In this document: piece by piece, positions 42,801 through 54,081 of the stretch
Layout: each line of letters opens with the position of its first letter
Position numbering within the stretch: the stretch's first letter is position 1
DNA from: Parachlorella kessleri
Lineage: Eukaryota; Chlorophyta; Trebouxiophyceae; Chlorellales; Chlorellaceae
Length of the DNA: 64,000 bases
NCBI GenBank assembly: GCA_001598975.1
Contig: BBXU01000449.1
Span: 1 to 64,000, forward strand
Direction: 5' to 3'
Translations under genes and position numbers: made by a program
Notes under the pieces: model-generated
Seen by the model: the letters and a program-made list of their open reading frames with translations, nothing else
Told to the model about the DNA's origin: nothing
Database searches by the model: none

Positions 42801-45800
42801 CAAGCCGCTGGACAAAAGCTCGCAGGTTTCCGACTGGGCACGGCGGCCTCTCACCGAGGCGCAACTCAGGTGGGGAGCGCTCCTGTTGCACCTTGCATGG
42901 ATATGGGATTCACCCATGTTCTTGTAAAGCTGTGCGCAGTTGCCGACGACAGGCATGACTTGGGAGTTGCCCTACAGTGCGCAGCATGCGCTCATGTTCC
43001 TCTCACGGATGCTGATGTAGGTCCAGGTGCGCTGGCTGTGTGTTTTGCGTATGGCTGCCGCTGTGGCTACACCACGTGTACGGTGCTCAGGGTGCAACAG
43101 GAGCAGGCTTCTGCCTCATCTCTTAGGCCTCGATTCAGTGCACCTCACCTCCCTGACACATACAGGTATGCTGCGCTGGACGCCCACGTGGCGGTGCTCA
43201 TCTTCCGTGGGCTCCAGCAGTTGAACCCAGCCTTCAATGTGCAGTCAGGCCTGGAGCCCTATGCCTTCTCCGTGAGGCTGCCGCCCCACGTGTCAGGCTC
43301 ACATAAGCGGCACTGGTCAGACGCCGACTCCTCTCGGAAAGGCGACGATGATGAGAACGGCGGCAATGGCTGTGGCGGCGGCGGCAGCGCAGCAGCGGGG
43401 ACGGGCCCTGCTGCCCGTGGTGACCTTGGCACTGGATTGAGGGAGGGCGGCGGAGGGCAGGGCGAATGTTGTGAAATGGGAGGTGGCAGTGAGGGCCAAG
43501 CTGGCGATAAACCATCAGACAGGCAAGGCAGCTGCCTGGAACTGGCTGGGGGCGCCAGCATCCCGGACCCAGCTCAAGCTCCCAGTGTCCAACAGCGGCA
43601 GGAGCGGCAGCCAGGCGGGGACGGTGTAATGGGAAGCCTGACAGATACCGGATCTGATGCTGCTGGGCCTGCCTGGATACCACAGGCTGGGGCCTTGAGC
43701 TTGGTGCCCGCTGCCCTGGCCCAGCACCTGAGGCACCACGGGCTGGAGTCTGCTGTCCTGCCCTTGGCGCCGTCCCCAGGTCAGAGCCCCCGTCCAGTGC
43801 AGCGTGCAGCATCAGTGCATGTAGGCAGGAATGACGGTGAGAAGCATATGGCACGCACTGCTACGTAGTTGCTTACACCCTTGCTTGGTCGAGTTAGGTT
43901 TTCCTAAACCCCGCCAGGCGGAGAGGATGACCAATGATATGCCTTAAAGCCAACTGCTGACTTTGCCGGCGGGCCTGATTGGGGCTGGCTAGTCTGAGCA
44001 GCATTTATTGTTTTCCTTGCCTGCTTAGGTGGCAGCAGCACCGGGGGATCAATTGAGGAGGCCGCCATGGCCCTGGACATCCCGTCCCACCGCTTCTGCA
44101 AGGCCCTTGCCGTGCTGCGGCCACGGGGGCTGAGAGGAGGCTATGCGGCCGTGGCGCTGCTCCCGGGCGACCTACGGCTCAGCCTGCGCAAGGCACTGTT
44201 GCTCCCGCGCATGCTGCTCCCGCACCACATGATCAGGCTGCCGGCCGTGAGGTGCAGCTTGCCTGTGCAGCCGGTGCTGCGTGCCTGGTGCGCTTGACCT
44301 CTACCTGTTCGTCTCACATCCACACAGCAGGCTGCTCATCTGGCATGATGGCACCTAGGAGGCAACACAGTGCTGCACTTAATTATTATCTTGCTGACCT
44401 TCCAATGCCCGGCTAATGTCTACTTATGCGAGAACCCAACTGCAGGTGGCTGTTGTGATGGGATGGCCTGCGAGGGACATCCGCTTGGCTTCTCGTGAGG
44501 AGTGCTCCTCGATCTTCGGCTACCCTCCAGGAGCCATGCCGCCCTGCGGCTACAGCCCAGCTGTTGTAGTCGTGGCACACCAGGGCCTGCTCCCACTAGC
44601 CCAGCACGCGGCAGCAGCTGGGTGCACTACCTGGACAGGCACGCAGAGCAGCTCCCCAGCGGCTTCTCAGCCAGGTCTAAGCAGTGGCCCTTTACAGAGC
44701 AGCTTTCCATTGCCCTCCGGTGTTGGCAACGGCACTGGCACCAGCTGCCAGATAGCCGTCAGCCCTAATGAGGCTCAGGGTGAGGATCGCTGGCTCTACT
44801 GTGGAGGTGGGGTGCCAGGAGTAAGCCTGCGACTGCTCCCTGACAACCTTTGCCAGCTGGTGCCGCATGCTGTGGTGGCAGATATCTGCGAGCACCACCA
44901 GCATCACCATACACGTCATCCGGCACCCACCTTCCGGCAGGCGGTTGGCAATGTGTCATTGACTAGGCAGCCGGCGCCTCCAAGCCCTGCTGGGGCCGCA
45001 GGGCAAGCGCATGGGCAGCAGCATGCAGAGCATGGCGGCGAAGCAGCATGCAAGCAGCATGGCATAACCGAGGCTCCCCGCTTCCTGGTGGACAACATGT
45101 GCAGCCGCCTCTGCCGATGGCTCAGGTATGTGCTCCGCTCCAATAGGCTGGTGCGTATGGCTAGGCCGGAGCGAGGTGCAGGTGCAGAGTTGTTGATACA
45201 CATCCGACTGGCTCCCAATTTCAGGGCTGGTGCCAGATGGCTGGTTGGCTGCTACCCCGATCTGTCTATGCTGCAGAGCCCTGCCGCTTTGCCGTCCTTC
45301 GCACCCCACCAGGGCTGCCCGCTCCTGCACTTCTGCTGCAGATGCCTGGGCATCGATGCCGAGTTCGTTGGGGCAGAAACTCTCCGGCGGGAAGTCGCCC
45401 TCCTGGCGTCCACCCGTTGCGGGCACGGCAGCGGCTGCATGTTTGTCACCCGTGACCACCGCTTAGCCGCGCGGGCCAGGGGTGCAGCAGTGGTGCTGCT
45501 GGGCAGTGACAGCGCTGAGGAGCAGCTGAGGGAGCTTGTGGGGCGCTTCGGAATCCAGTGAGCAGATGGCCTAGCCCAGTTGGCGCCTGGCGTTCTGTAT
45601 GGTTGGGATGGCCGGCAAGCTCAAAGATGGCGCAGCCTAGGAACAGGCGTCCAGCGTTGTGCAGCGGTTGACTTGCAAGGGGCCTGATTGTAGCCCGTGC
45701 TGCTCTACCTTCAGTTTTGCAAGAGAGCTTTGCGGCGAGCCGCTGGAGGGCATGTGGGCTTGCTCGCCTGCCTCCTAGATGCTGGTGTCTCGTGTGGTGC

Positions 45801-46295
45801 AGCTCTTGCTCGTAGGGCAGGTGCCGCACCTTCTTGACAGAGGGGCTCACCAAACCATGCGCAGGTTCCAGCAGGAGGCGATCATGTCCCGCTGCAGCAA
45901 GTGCAACGCCGCTGCCTTTGAGCTGATCACGCCGCGGGAAGGCGCCCAAGCGCTTGTCCCAGCGCACATCTACGATGTGGTAAGGGATGGTTGCAGCAAT
46001 ACCGCCTTGAGCACCTGCAGCACTTTGATCTTGCCCTTATGATATTTCCATCGCCGACCTCAGCAAGCACTACTGACTCTGCTCGAAGAGCCGTTTTGGC
46101 AGGTAACCTTGGCTGTCCCGGCTCCTGACAGTAACCCTCAATCACGGGGCGCAGGTGGAGGAGTTCTACCGTTGTGCCAGCTGTGGCAAGGTCTTCTGGG
46201 TAGGCCCAAAGTCGGAGTCGGCCTTGGAGCTGATGACTGGCATGCTGGCACGGTTGGGGGTGGACTGCCAGGCTTCAGCTGCCAAACAAACCTGA
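39850..46295 (+). CDS. MUT-7/EXD3-like 3'-5' exonuclease with YbaK and Mut7-C domains
   Basis: The 5' end is not resolved. Exons: 39850-40065, 40294-40536, 40756-40947, 41129-41692, 41865-42029, 42301-42391, 42692-42869, 43166-43836, 44029-44246, 44446-45125, 45342-45557, 45715-45753, 45841-45979, 46155-46295, in frame for 1250 residues. First comes a helical EXD3-type N-terminus, then a DEDDy exonuclease: Exo I VVGLDVEW, Exo II YKLGVGLASDVRKL, Exo III SDWARRPLTEAQLRYAALDAH (Tyr and Asp present). After a Gly/Ser-rich linker comes a YbaK-like tRNA-deacylase fold (SIEEAAMALDIPSHRF, VALLPGDLRLSLRKAL, IRLASREE, YCGGGVPGVSLRL). Last is Mut7-C: FLVDNMCSRLCRWLRCLGID, VTRDHRLA and a zinc ribbon with CSKC and CASC. 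C. elegans MUT-7 acts in RNA silencing; the role here is unknown. The 45753/45841 junction is the weakest. Confidence 0.85.
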
Positions 46296-46863
46296 AAAGG
46301 CGAGCGCTGGTGGCGGCAGCGGCACCAGCAGCGGCAGGGAAGGAGTTGCCGAGGTGCTCCTGGTGGAGCAGCGGCAACAGCTCGGCAGCATGTCTGCTGT
46401 AGTTGCAGCTGGCCAGGAGCCGCCAGTAGTTGTTACCGGGGACAAGAAGCAGCCCTAACTCTTTTGGCGCTGTAGTACCATGATCAAATGTAATGCAGGG
46501 CTTCTAGCGCCGTGTACTGTACAGCACCAGGCGCAAGTGAACCATAATCTATGTGCTCATTGACCCAGCTCTGGGGCCTGAGCAAAGGGGCCCTGCCCTT
46601 CTGCCAGTTAGTCGGTGGCCAAATACCCTTGCAGATGGGATCAGTCAGGGTTTCTGTCAAGCATATAAAATCATAAACTATGCTGTTGCACATGGGTGGC
46701 CAGCCTGCCATTCTTGGACATCTGATAGGCAAGGAATCTATAGATACCGAAAGGATCAGGCGGGGTTCCAAGGGTCGCGTTTGCCCATGAAGGCTGAGTG
46801 AGGGTTTCGGGAAAGAGGCCCTTCAGTGCGAAACACTCAGTGTGACTGTCTGTTGCTGACACC
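46296..46863. other. Intergenic region after the MUT-7-like gene
   Basis: A TGTAA at 46489-46493, about 195 bases after the stop, is the likely poly(A) signal. The rest should hold the promoter of the next + gene; no motif was recognised. Confidence 0.4.
46489..46493 (+). terminator. TGTAA poly(A) signal of the MUT-7-like gene
   Basis: The algal signal lies at normal distance from the stop at 46293-46295. Confidence 0.5.
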
Positions 46864-49463
46864 ATGCAAAGACTTGCAGGTTTGGCCGGCAGGGCTGCCA
46901 AGCCCGTCTTAGCTGGTGGTGCCGCAGCTGCAAGCACTGGCACATCGCACTGTCGGGCTCCTCCTGCTAAGGTGTGCTAGCGGGTATTCCCCAACAAGCA
47001 CCCCGGCACCCGCCCGATCACGCACGGAAACTTGAGGACATGCCCGTTGGGTTTGGCGCAGGTTGCCTTGGACCACAGTGCTGTACAGTCTCCTACCAAG
47101 CTCACGAGCACTTTGTGCGTGGAAGAGGTGCGCTGGAGCCGTCTGCACTGGCGACAAGGGGTGCTTGGCTGCTTTGAAATATAGGCCCTGGGGCTAGAAG
47201 AATTTGTATTGTATGCGACTGCCTGGCAGGGTTGTTCTTAATAGGCCCGCCAAGGCTTGTCAAGAACACTCACGCAAGCTGGCCCAGGGCTTTCCTGCTT
47301 CCTGTAGGGCCTGGATGGCTGGAGTTTTGTGAAGCCAGACGAAGTGACCGCGGCGCTGCAGGACCTCACGGTCTTGGGGGGCTTCCGCAGGTACGCCTGG
47401 CGGGTGATGGTTAACACTCTCAGTTGCTTAGATGGATACCAGGGCAAGCGTGGCCACCCTGTACCGGCCATGGAAGCGGCAGGCGATGTGGACCTGCGTG
47501 GGGGGCGCGACCCGCTGTTCTAAGCTTGAGGGCAGGGCTTGTTCATACCCCACCACAGCTCGCAGCGCTTTAGCAAATCCCAAGAGGAATATCAGCACCC
47601 CTGCTCCTCTGGCGCCCTGCACGCAGACCCCCCTCGGCTCAGTCGTCCACCGTCACGCCCGCCCCTCGCCGGGAGCAGCTCCCTGAGGGCACCCCCGCCC
47701 CGGCCGCTACTGTTGTTGCTGCTGCGGCGGTCACTGAAGAGGATGAGGTGGAGAGCAGCACCACCGAGGGGGAGGAGGCGAACCGCATGCTGTCGCGCGC
47801 GGACACGCTGGAGCCGGTGTTCTCAGCGGGCGAGGATGAGTGGGGGGAGGAGGCGTCAGCTGACCCCATGGAAAACCTAAGCCTGGTCATTGGCAATCTG
47901 GTGAGTGAGTAGGGTAGCGGCCCGTGCAGGGCTCAGTGCTGCACGCTGTGCGGTTAATGGGAGGTATTGGGAGAGCTGATGTATTGTCACCGGCTGCTTT
48001 TAGGTGGGGCGCGCCTGGTCGCCTGCCCAATCCACGCCTGTCACAGCCCCGCAGAGACTCTTCCTGTGCGGCCGAGGCCGTTTTCCCTCCAGTTGGCTCA
48101 AGCAGGCCAGCTGGGGCATGTGGACCAGGTGCCCGCATGGCACACCACGTGGCGACCAAGACAGTATGCTAATACGGGAAGCGTGGGTGGCTCACTGCTT
48201 GGTACTGACCGAGCATTTGAAGGCCGTTGGCAAGCTTGACTGTCAGGGTGCACTCCTTGGCGACCTTTGCAAGGAGGGACCACCTGCTCTGGGGGTTCTG
48301 CTGGTTGCACCCTGCCTCCACAGCGAGGCTGGCTGCCCTGCAGCATAGGCTTGCTGTTGACAACAGCTCATGGGCCACTGTCCCCTGTCCTGCAGTTGAA
48401 CAACCCGGTGGTGGTGGGCGCCATCCAGTCAGAGCTGGTGCGAGACCCCAACTTCTACGCGCTCATGAGGCAGGTCAACCCAGCCCTGGTGAGTCGCCCC
48501 AGCTGACGCCCTCCTGCTCACCCAGCTGTCGGCCTGACGTGCTGTTTGGCCCTGACACCTCTTGCCACCCAATTTACTCCAACAATCCCCTGCCAGTGCT
48601 TGGCCCCTTGGCATCCAGGTGCTTATGGAGCTATGCATATCCAACCGCCGTGCTTTGGCTGCTGTCAGGAGCTCACGGTCAAGCCTCATGCCGAGTTCTT
48701 GTGAAGCGCCATACAGATGTGCCCCCTCCTCCCCCTTGCCTGCCTGCTCCCACATGCTACTCCCGCCCCTGCTGCTGCGTGTCACTGCTTTCCTCGCCTC
48801 CCCTGCCGCAGCCCTGCGCCTCCCGCCCCCTGCTCATCACCGAGCTTGGCTCTGAGGATGGGGGCTGGTCCGCCACCAGCTCCACCTCCTTTGACTTGAG
48901 CGACCAGTGGGACAAGGATGGTGGGGAGGTGGGCGCCCCCACCCCCCTGGTGACCCTGCTCCACGGCATCCAGCGCGGCGTGGGCCGGCTGGCCCTGCGC
49001 GTGGGCGAGGCGTTTGCGCACCTGGGCAACTTCCTGAGGCGCCTGGGCGACAACCTGAAGACCTCGCTGTGAGCTGGGCTGGCTGGTCGACTGCTGGGCT
49101 GCGTGGTTGCTGCTACTGGCTTTTCTAAACACAGGTCCATGGGTGCTGACTGGTGGATATCTTGCCAGTGCAGAGACTCCTCGGAGTGAGGTCTTGGCGG
49201 GTTATGAGTTGTCACCTGTGCAAAGGGCTGGGGCTTTTTCTGAGTCACCTGAAGGCGTGATGGTCTTGACATGTGTTTGTGACACCCTCGTCTTTGTTGT
49301 TGCCTGCTGCCTCAGGGATGGCATGCACCACGTGGAGACGGCTGCCGAGAATGCCAGGGAGGCCGCAGAAGGCGCAGCACGGAACTGGGAGAAGGCAGTG
49401 GTCAAGGTGGCGTGCGCAGTGGCGGTGGTCATCATCGCAAAGAGGGTCAGGGCCTTCACCTGA
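46864..49463 (+). CDS. Unknown protein with organelle presequence and C-terminal membrane helix
   Basis: I do not recognise the family. Exons: 46864-46971, 47062-47127, 47308-47390, 47627-47900, 48396-48488, 48812-49068, 49316-49463; 342 residues, all junctions in phase. Exon 1 (MQRLAGLAGRAAKPVLAGG...) is Ala/Gly/Arg-rich with no acidic residue, a typical organelle presequence. The middle has DGWSFVKPDEVTAALQDL, then a Glu/Ser-rich disordered region and NNPVVVGAIQSELVRDPNF. The C-terminus has an amphipathic helix (LLHGIQRGVGRLALRVGEAF) and ends with a hydrophobic segment VVKVACAVAVVIIAKRV, perhaps a single membrane anchor. It could be an inner-organelle membrane protein; no catalytic motif is visible. 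Confidence 0.6.
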
Positions 49464-50610
49464 TGGTCTGGGTAATGCAGCCTGGGTGGGATGAGTGTGA
49501 AGCCAATTGGCAAGAGAACCCGGTGAGGCAAGGTGGCATATGGAAGTTTGGACCTGGCGTGGAGAATGGCAGTATGGCCACTGCGGCTTCTGCGGCATCA
49601 GCGCTTGAAGAGCACGGTTGCTGTCATCTGGAAGGGTCAAGAGGAGAACTTTGTGGCTGCTGAGCAGCCAGTCCCAGTTTTGGCCGTGACGGCATGCAGC
49701 TTGATAGCTGCATTGGGCAGGCACGGCAACCAGCCGCCTTACTTAACAAGATTGTATAAGTATGAGGGATATGGCCTTTGTGCTATATGTGCTGTAGCCT
49801 ACTTTGTACTTTCTGTTTGCATGTCTTTTTTGTTGACCCTTCCCACAGAGACACAGCCCTGTGGCTTGGGTCGTCTTGTACAGTGCTGTAGTTGTCAGGT
49901 ATGACAGTGATGGGGAGCTGGGAGGCGGTTGCGCACTCCTGCTGCGTCACCTTTGCTCTGTCAATGAGCATTTCCTGCGCAGTGGCTTTCGTGTTTTTTC
50001 AGTGCCAGGTGGCAAGGGTTGAAGCTCTAGCCACCATTACTCCTGTAGGCACCTTGGTTTGGTCTGTGTCCTTCCTTGCCGTTGCCTGAAGCAGGTGCGG
50101 GTGGGTTTAGAAGCTTTGCGCTTGCGCCCACGTGAGTCATAAGGCATGTCACAAGGCGCTTGACAGGACGGCAGCGGCCGCCACAGATGAGCAGTTGCTC
50201 GTGCTTAAAAAGGGCACAGAGGGAGCTGTCGTACCCGCACAGTTCGTTTTTCTCGGACCGTGTCGGCTGACGTCAGAGGGCTACGTGACAACGTTAGGCC
50301 TTGGAGTATGGGTCGCAACAGAAGTCCTGGGTTACACAGCAGAGAAACACTCCAAGGTCGACCAACATCGACTTCCAAAGGTTAGTGTCGCCCTCGTACA
50401 GCGTGCCACGGTATACATGACATGGTACGCCCGTAAGCTGTAACAAGTCAGGAGCGGGCAGCAGGTCTTTGATCAAAGGAACTCCCCGTGATTAAGCAAC
50501 CATACTTAGTCGGACTGGCAACACTGTTGTGCACCTAACAACGCACATCTTAGGTCGGCCAGCCCTGACTGAACTTCACTAACCGCACATAGTCTGTGCA
50601 GTCCCTGAAG
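49464..50610. other. Intergenic region before the lipase gene
   Basis: More than 1.1 kb with no supported exon. An acceptor-like CAG just before 50602 leaves open a 5' non-coding exon of the lipase gene. Confidence 0.4.
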
Positions 50611-52869
50611 ATGGTGGAGTACAAGGAAGGGGAGCGCAAGAGCGTTAAGGGGCTGAGGCTCTTCACTGTAGAGTATCACCCAAGCACTGGGCAGCCCAAA
50701 GCAGCCCTCGTGTTCCACCATGGCCTGGGAGAGTACATTGGCAGATACGAGGATGGTGAGGAAGGTGCTGCGCTGGTGCTTTTAAAGGGCAGCTGGCCCT
50801 ATCTTAGACTAGACCTACTGGGGCAAGATGTAGCTGTCCAAAGCTGCCGATTTTCTGACTCCAGTGTCATCCTTGTCCTTGCCCTGTGCAGTGTTCAACA
50901 AGCTTGCCAACTCTGGCATAGCAGTGTACGCGGAGGACTGCTGTGGCCATGGCAAGTCTGAGGGGGAGCGTGCCTTGATATTGGATTTCAACGACCTGGT
51001 ACGTTGGGGGCCGTTCAGGGACTATTACCAGGAGTGTCAGTTGGGTGACGGCCATGTTGGCACATCAGCTCGGGACCAATCTCCCACCCCGTATCCCTCC
51101 TATCCAGGGCGGCTGCAGTCTGAAAGACCCAGTGTGTATTGTCAGACTTGCCTACAGCGCTCCGCCCTCCTGATGACATCTGCACGCATGCTGGGGATTG
51201 CTAGTGTTGCATTGCAGGGAAACACCGTCCCTCTCCCCACCGCAGGTGGAGGACTTTGCCGGCCTGGGTGAGCATGCTCGCCACGACCTGGAGCTTCGGT
51301 ATGGTGCCGCGCCTCCAATGTTCCTGGGTGGTCACAGCTTGGGCACCCTGGTGTCATGCATGACCTGCCTGCGCGACCAGGAGCGCTGGGCTGGGCTCAT
51401 CCTCATCGCTCCCGCCATGGATGTGGACATGTCCCTTTCTCTGAGGTGAGTGTGTAGGTGGCTTGGGCTTGCTTGGCTGGGTGTTTGGCCATGGACTTGT
51501 TTATGCTGGCCTGCTGAGGACGGCAACCTCCGCTGTAGTTGCACAACAAAGCTAAGGTAAGCTTTGCAAAGCGCCGGGGGTCAGCATCATTCTATACTGC
51601 AGCTTCAACCAGATCGCCAGAAGGCCCTCCTTACATCTTTGTCTGTGAAATTGAGTGCCCAGTCAAGGTGAGGGGAAAAAGTGTGTCTGGATTGTGCTGT
51701 TGTCTTGCAGAATTCAGGCCGCAGTGGGCAACATCCTAGCACACATCCTGCCGAGGGCCCATGTTGTGAAGGCGGTGCGGCCTGAGGACATGTCTGCAGG
51801 TGCGCCAGCAAAGCTGGGTGCTCGAGCACCCGTTATCATTCTCCGGCTATCTTCTGTGCTGCCAGCAGACCAAATATGGGCACCTGCACTACTGACAACA
51901 ATGTCATTAAAAGTGCAGCCCTGTCCATGGCAGGGTGCTGTCAAGGTAGAGAACGGAGATCAAAACACTTAGCATCTGGATTTCACACTGCTGTGGGGCA
52001 GAGTATTATTGATGCGCCCATGCTGCTGCCCCGTGTGCATGCAGATCCCGCATTTGTCCAGGAATACATAGATGACCCTATGATAACCAAGGGGCCCCTA
52101 GCTGCCAGCACCGCCAATGAGATTATCAAGGTGCGCCCCTTCAGCGAGTGTTGGTGGCAAGTCCACCTGCAGGTGCGCTGGAACACCATGCCAAGATGTC
52201 TTTAATAACGTGGTAAATTAGTCTGCCAGTGTTCTCTACCATCAGTAGCATGCAGCGAGGTGCCCCAGCGCACCTGCACTGCTCACATCTCTGGTCCTGG
52301 CCCAATGCGCTGCAGGCCTTCACCCGGCTGCGTCCCAAGTATGGCGCATTCACACTGCCCATCTATGCCACACATGGTGATGCCGACAAGTGCACCAGCT
52401 TCCCCGCCACCTGCCGCTTCATTGAGGGGGTGGCCAGCAAGGACAAGACGCTCAAGGCGGTGCCTGGCGGATACCATGAGGTAACAGCATGATACTAGCA
52501 GAAATAATGCTGGGAATCCGTGCTGCTGGTGATGGCTCCAGCAGTGAGGGAGAATGTGGGTGCCAGTGAAGGAGGACGGCGGGAGATCAACACTTTGCAG
52601 GCAAACGTTGTGTGGTACACTACTCTGGCATCCCTGAGTGAGCACGCCCTTCAGAAGTGGAACTCTCTTGCCAAGACGCAGCATGCTGCTTTTCCTGTTC
52701 AAAGAGTAGTGCTGCGGCCCAGCGAGCTCAGCAAGCCCAGCGCAAAGGCATGAATGCCAAGGGCGACCTTGTGGGCCTGTTGCAGCTCATCCTGGGGCCA
52801 GGGACCGAGCCTGCCGTGGAGGAAGTGCTGGAGTGGATTGTGGAGCGTTCCAAGCCAACCAAGATGTGA
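50611..52869 (+). CDS. Alpha/beta-hydrolase, monoacylglycerol lipase / caffeoylshikimate esterase type
   Basis: A serine hydrolase of the MAGL-like group (hydrolase_4), acting on monoacylglycerols or related esters. Exons: 50611-50755, 50892-50998, 51246-51445, 51711-51799, 52045-52130, 52316-52480, 52786-52869; 291 residues in frame. Landmarks in order are the oxyanion segment LVFHHGLGEYIGRY, then YAEDCCGHGKSEG, the nucleophile elbow FLGGHSLGT (Ser about 115), APAMDVD, LPIYATHGDADKCT (Asp about 233) and VPGGYHE (His about 263). The final exon LILGPGTEPAVEEVLEWI gives the usual last helix. The triad is complete, so it should be active. No signal or transit peptide is seen. The last acceptor was chosen because it restores the family's short spacing after the catalytic His. 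Confidence 0.88.
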
Positions 52870-54081
52870 TAAGGCACTGGACGTGCAGGCGTCAGCCAGG
52901 CAGCAGGAAACACTTGTGGTAAGGGGGGTTGTACAAGCTCATATCAGGGAAGCCCCGCTGGCTGACCCTGCTGAGTGTTTTGGAGACAAACATTGTCTGT
53001 GGTGCCCGCTGGGCGGCAGGGAGTGTGAACAAAGGATGGAGGGCTGTGAAGTGACAGTGCCCGGTGCAAGCTAAGGCTTGGGGGGCTTGCATAACTGTTT
53101 GAGCCAGTAGGATTGCTCAACTCAACCAGCGAGCATGTGGACAGCATCCGCGTTTACATCATGTCGAAATCACCCACCGGCTCTTCCAGCCATTCCTTAT
53201 AAGTACCATGTGTAGAACACATGCCACTTGTGCCTGTGCCGCAGCAAGGTCACCACTGCTCTTCTTAGGAATGACTGTTGACTGAAAGGAAATGATCTTT
53301 AGGGTGACAGGTAGTGCGATCAGAGGGGAAGTACGGGTCTTTTGTCTGGCTATACCTCCACCTCCACAACACGCTGTCAGTTTGCTGGGGGGGCCCTCGT
53401 GCTGTTCTTGTCCTTCGTACTTACAAGAAAGATCAAAATAGAGAGCACATTGGCACTCACATGCTGGCACCAAATTGCTGGGACAACCGCCGCCGACATG
53501 CACAAGTCAACTGCAGTTGACACGCTCAAGCCTGGACGTGATCGTCACCAGGCCTCTTTCAAGCTTCCACGTTCACAAAGCCACTGCACCTATGCACCTC
53601 AGCATTGCATGCAAGCACATAGCTCATGAGCCTTTGGAACGAAAACCGGTGGATGCTGGAGTCAAAAACGTCGCTGACACCTGCCCCACAAGGCTGGGTG
53701 CCCCAAGACACATCACCTGCTACTAGCCTAGGAAATCCAAGGTGCCCTCACTGTCCTTCTAGCTATACCGCACGTGCTTCCCAGCATCGCCATCACCTTG
53801 CCAACCCCACCAGCCTGACAAGGGCGCAAACCACATGCCCCATCCAGTGTCTTAGCAGGGACCCCTTGCAAGATACCACCTGATATGCCTGCTGTGATCT
53901 TCCCGGTGATACGCGTGACTGGCACAGGCCCAAAGACAGAGCCAGTAGCCTTGCTGCGAGCAGCAAAGCTAGCAGCAGAGCCAATCCATACTTGTTGAAC
54001 CTCGCCGCCTCCCTGGCGCAGCAGCACTTGCTGCGCCCGCCCTTATACCAGGCACCTCAGCCGACCCGCCAGCTGGCTCTC
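52870..54081. other. Convergent intergenic region, lipase / TOM1-like
   Basis: About 1.2 kb between two 3' ends. A 99-codon - strand frame at 53728-54027 directly follows the TOM1-like stop and is probably its 3' UTR. The - strand has TGTAA near 53421 and 53152. Confidence 0.35.

Noticed and set aside
43836..44029. Gene boundary between exonuclease and YbaK domain
   Set aside because: The reading phase is kept across a GT-AG intron on both sides and no stop, poly(A) signal or promoter is seen, so one fused gene is simpler.
50132..50443. 103-codon + strand ORF
   Set aside because: No ATG start, no splice support, no motif.
53728..54027. 99-codon - strand ORF
   Set aside because: It begins just after the TOM1-like stop, has no recognisable similarity and looks like 3' UTR.
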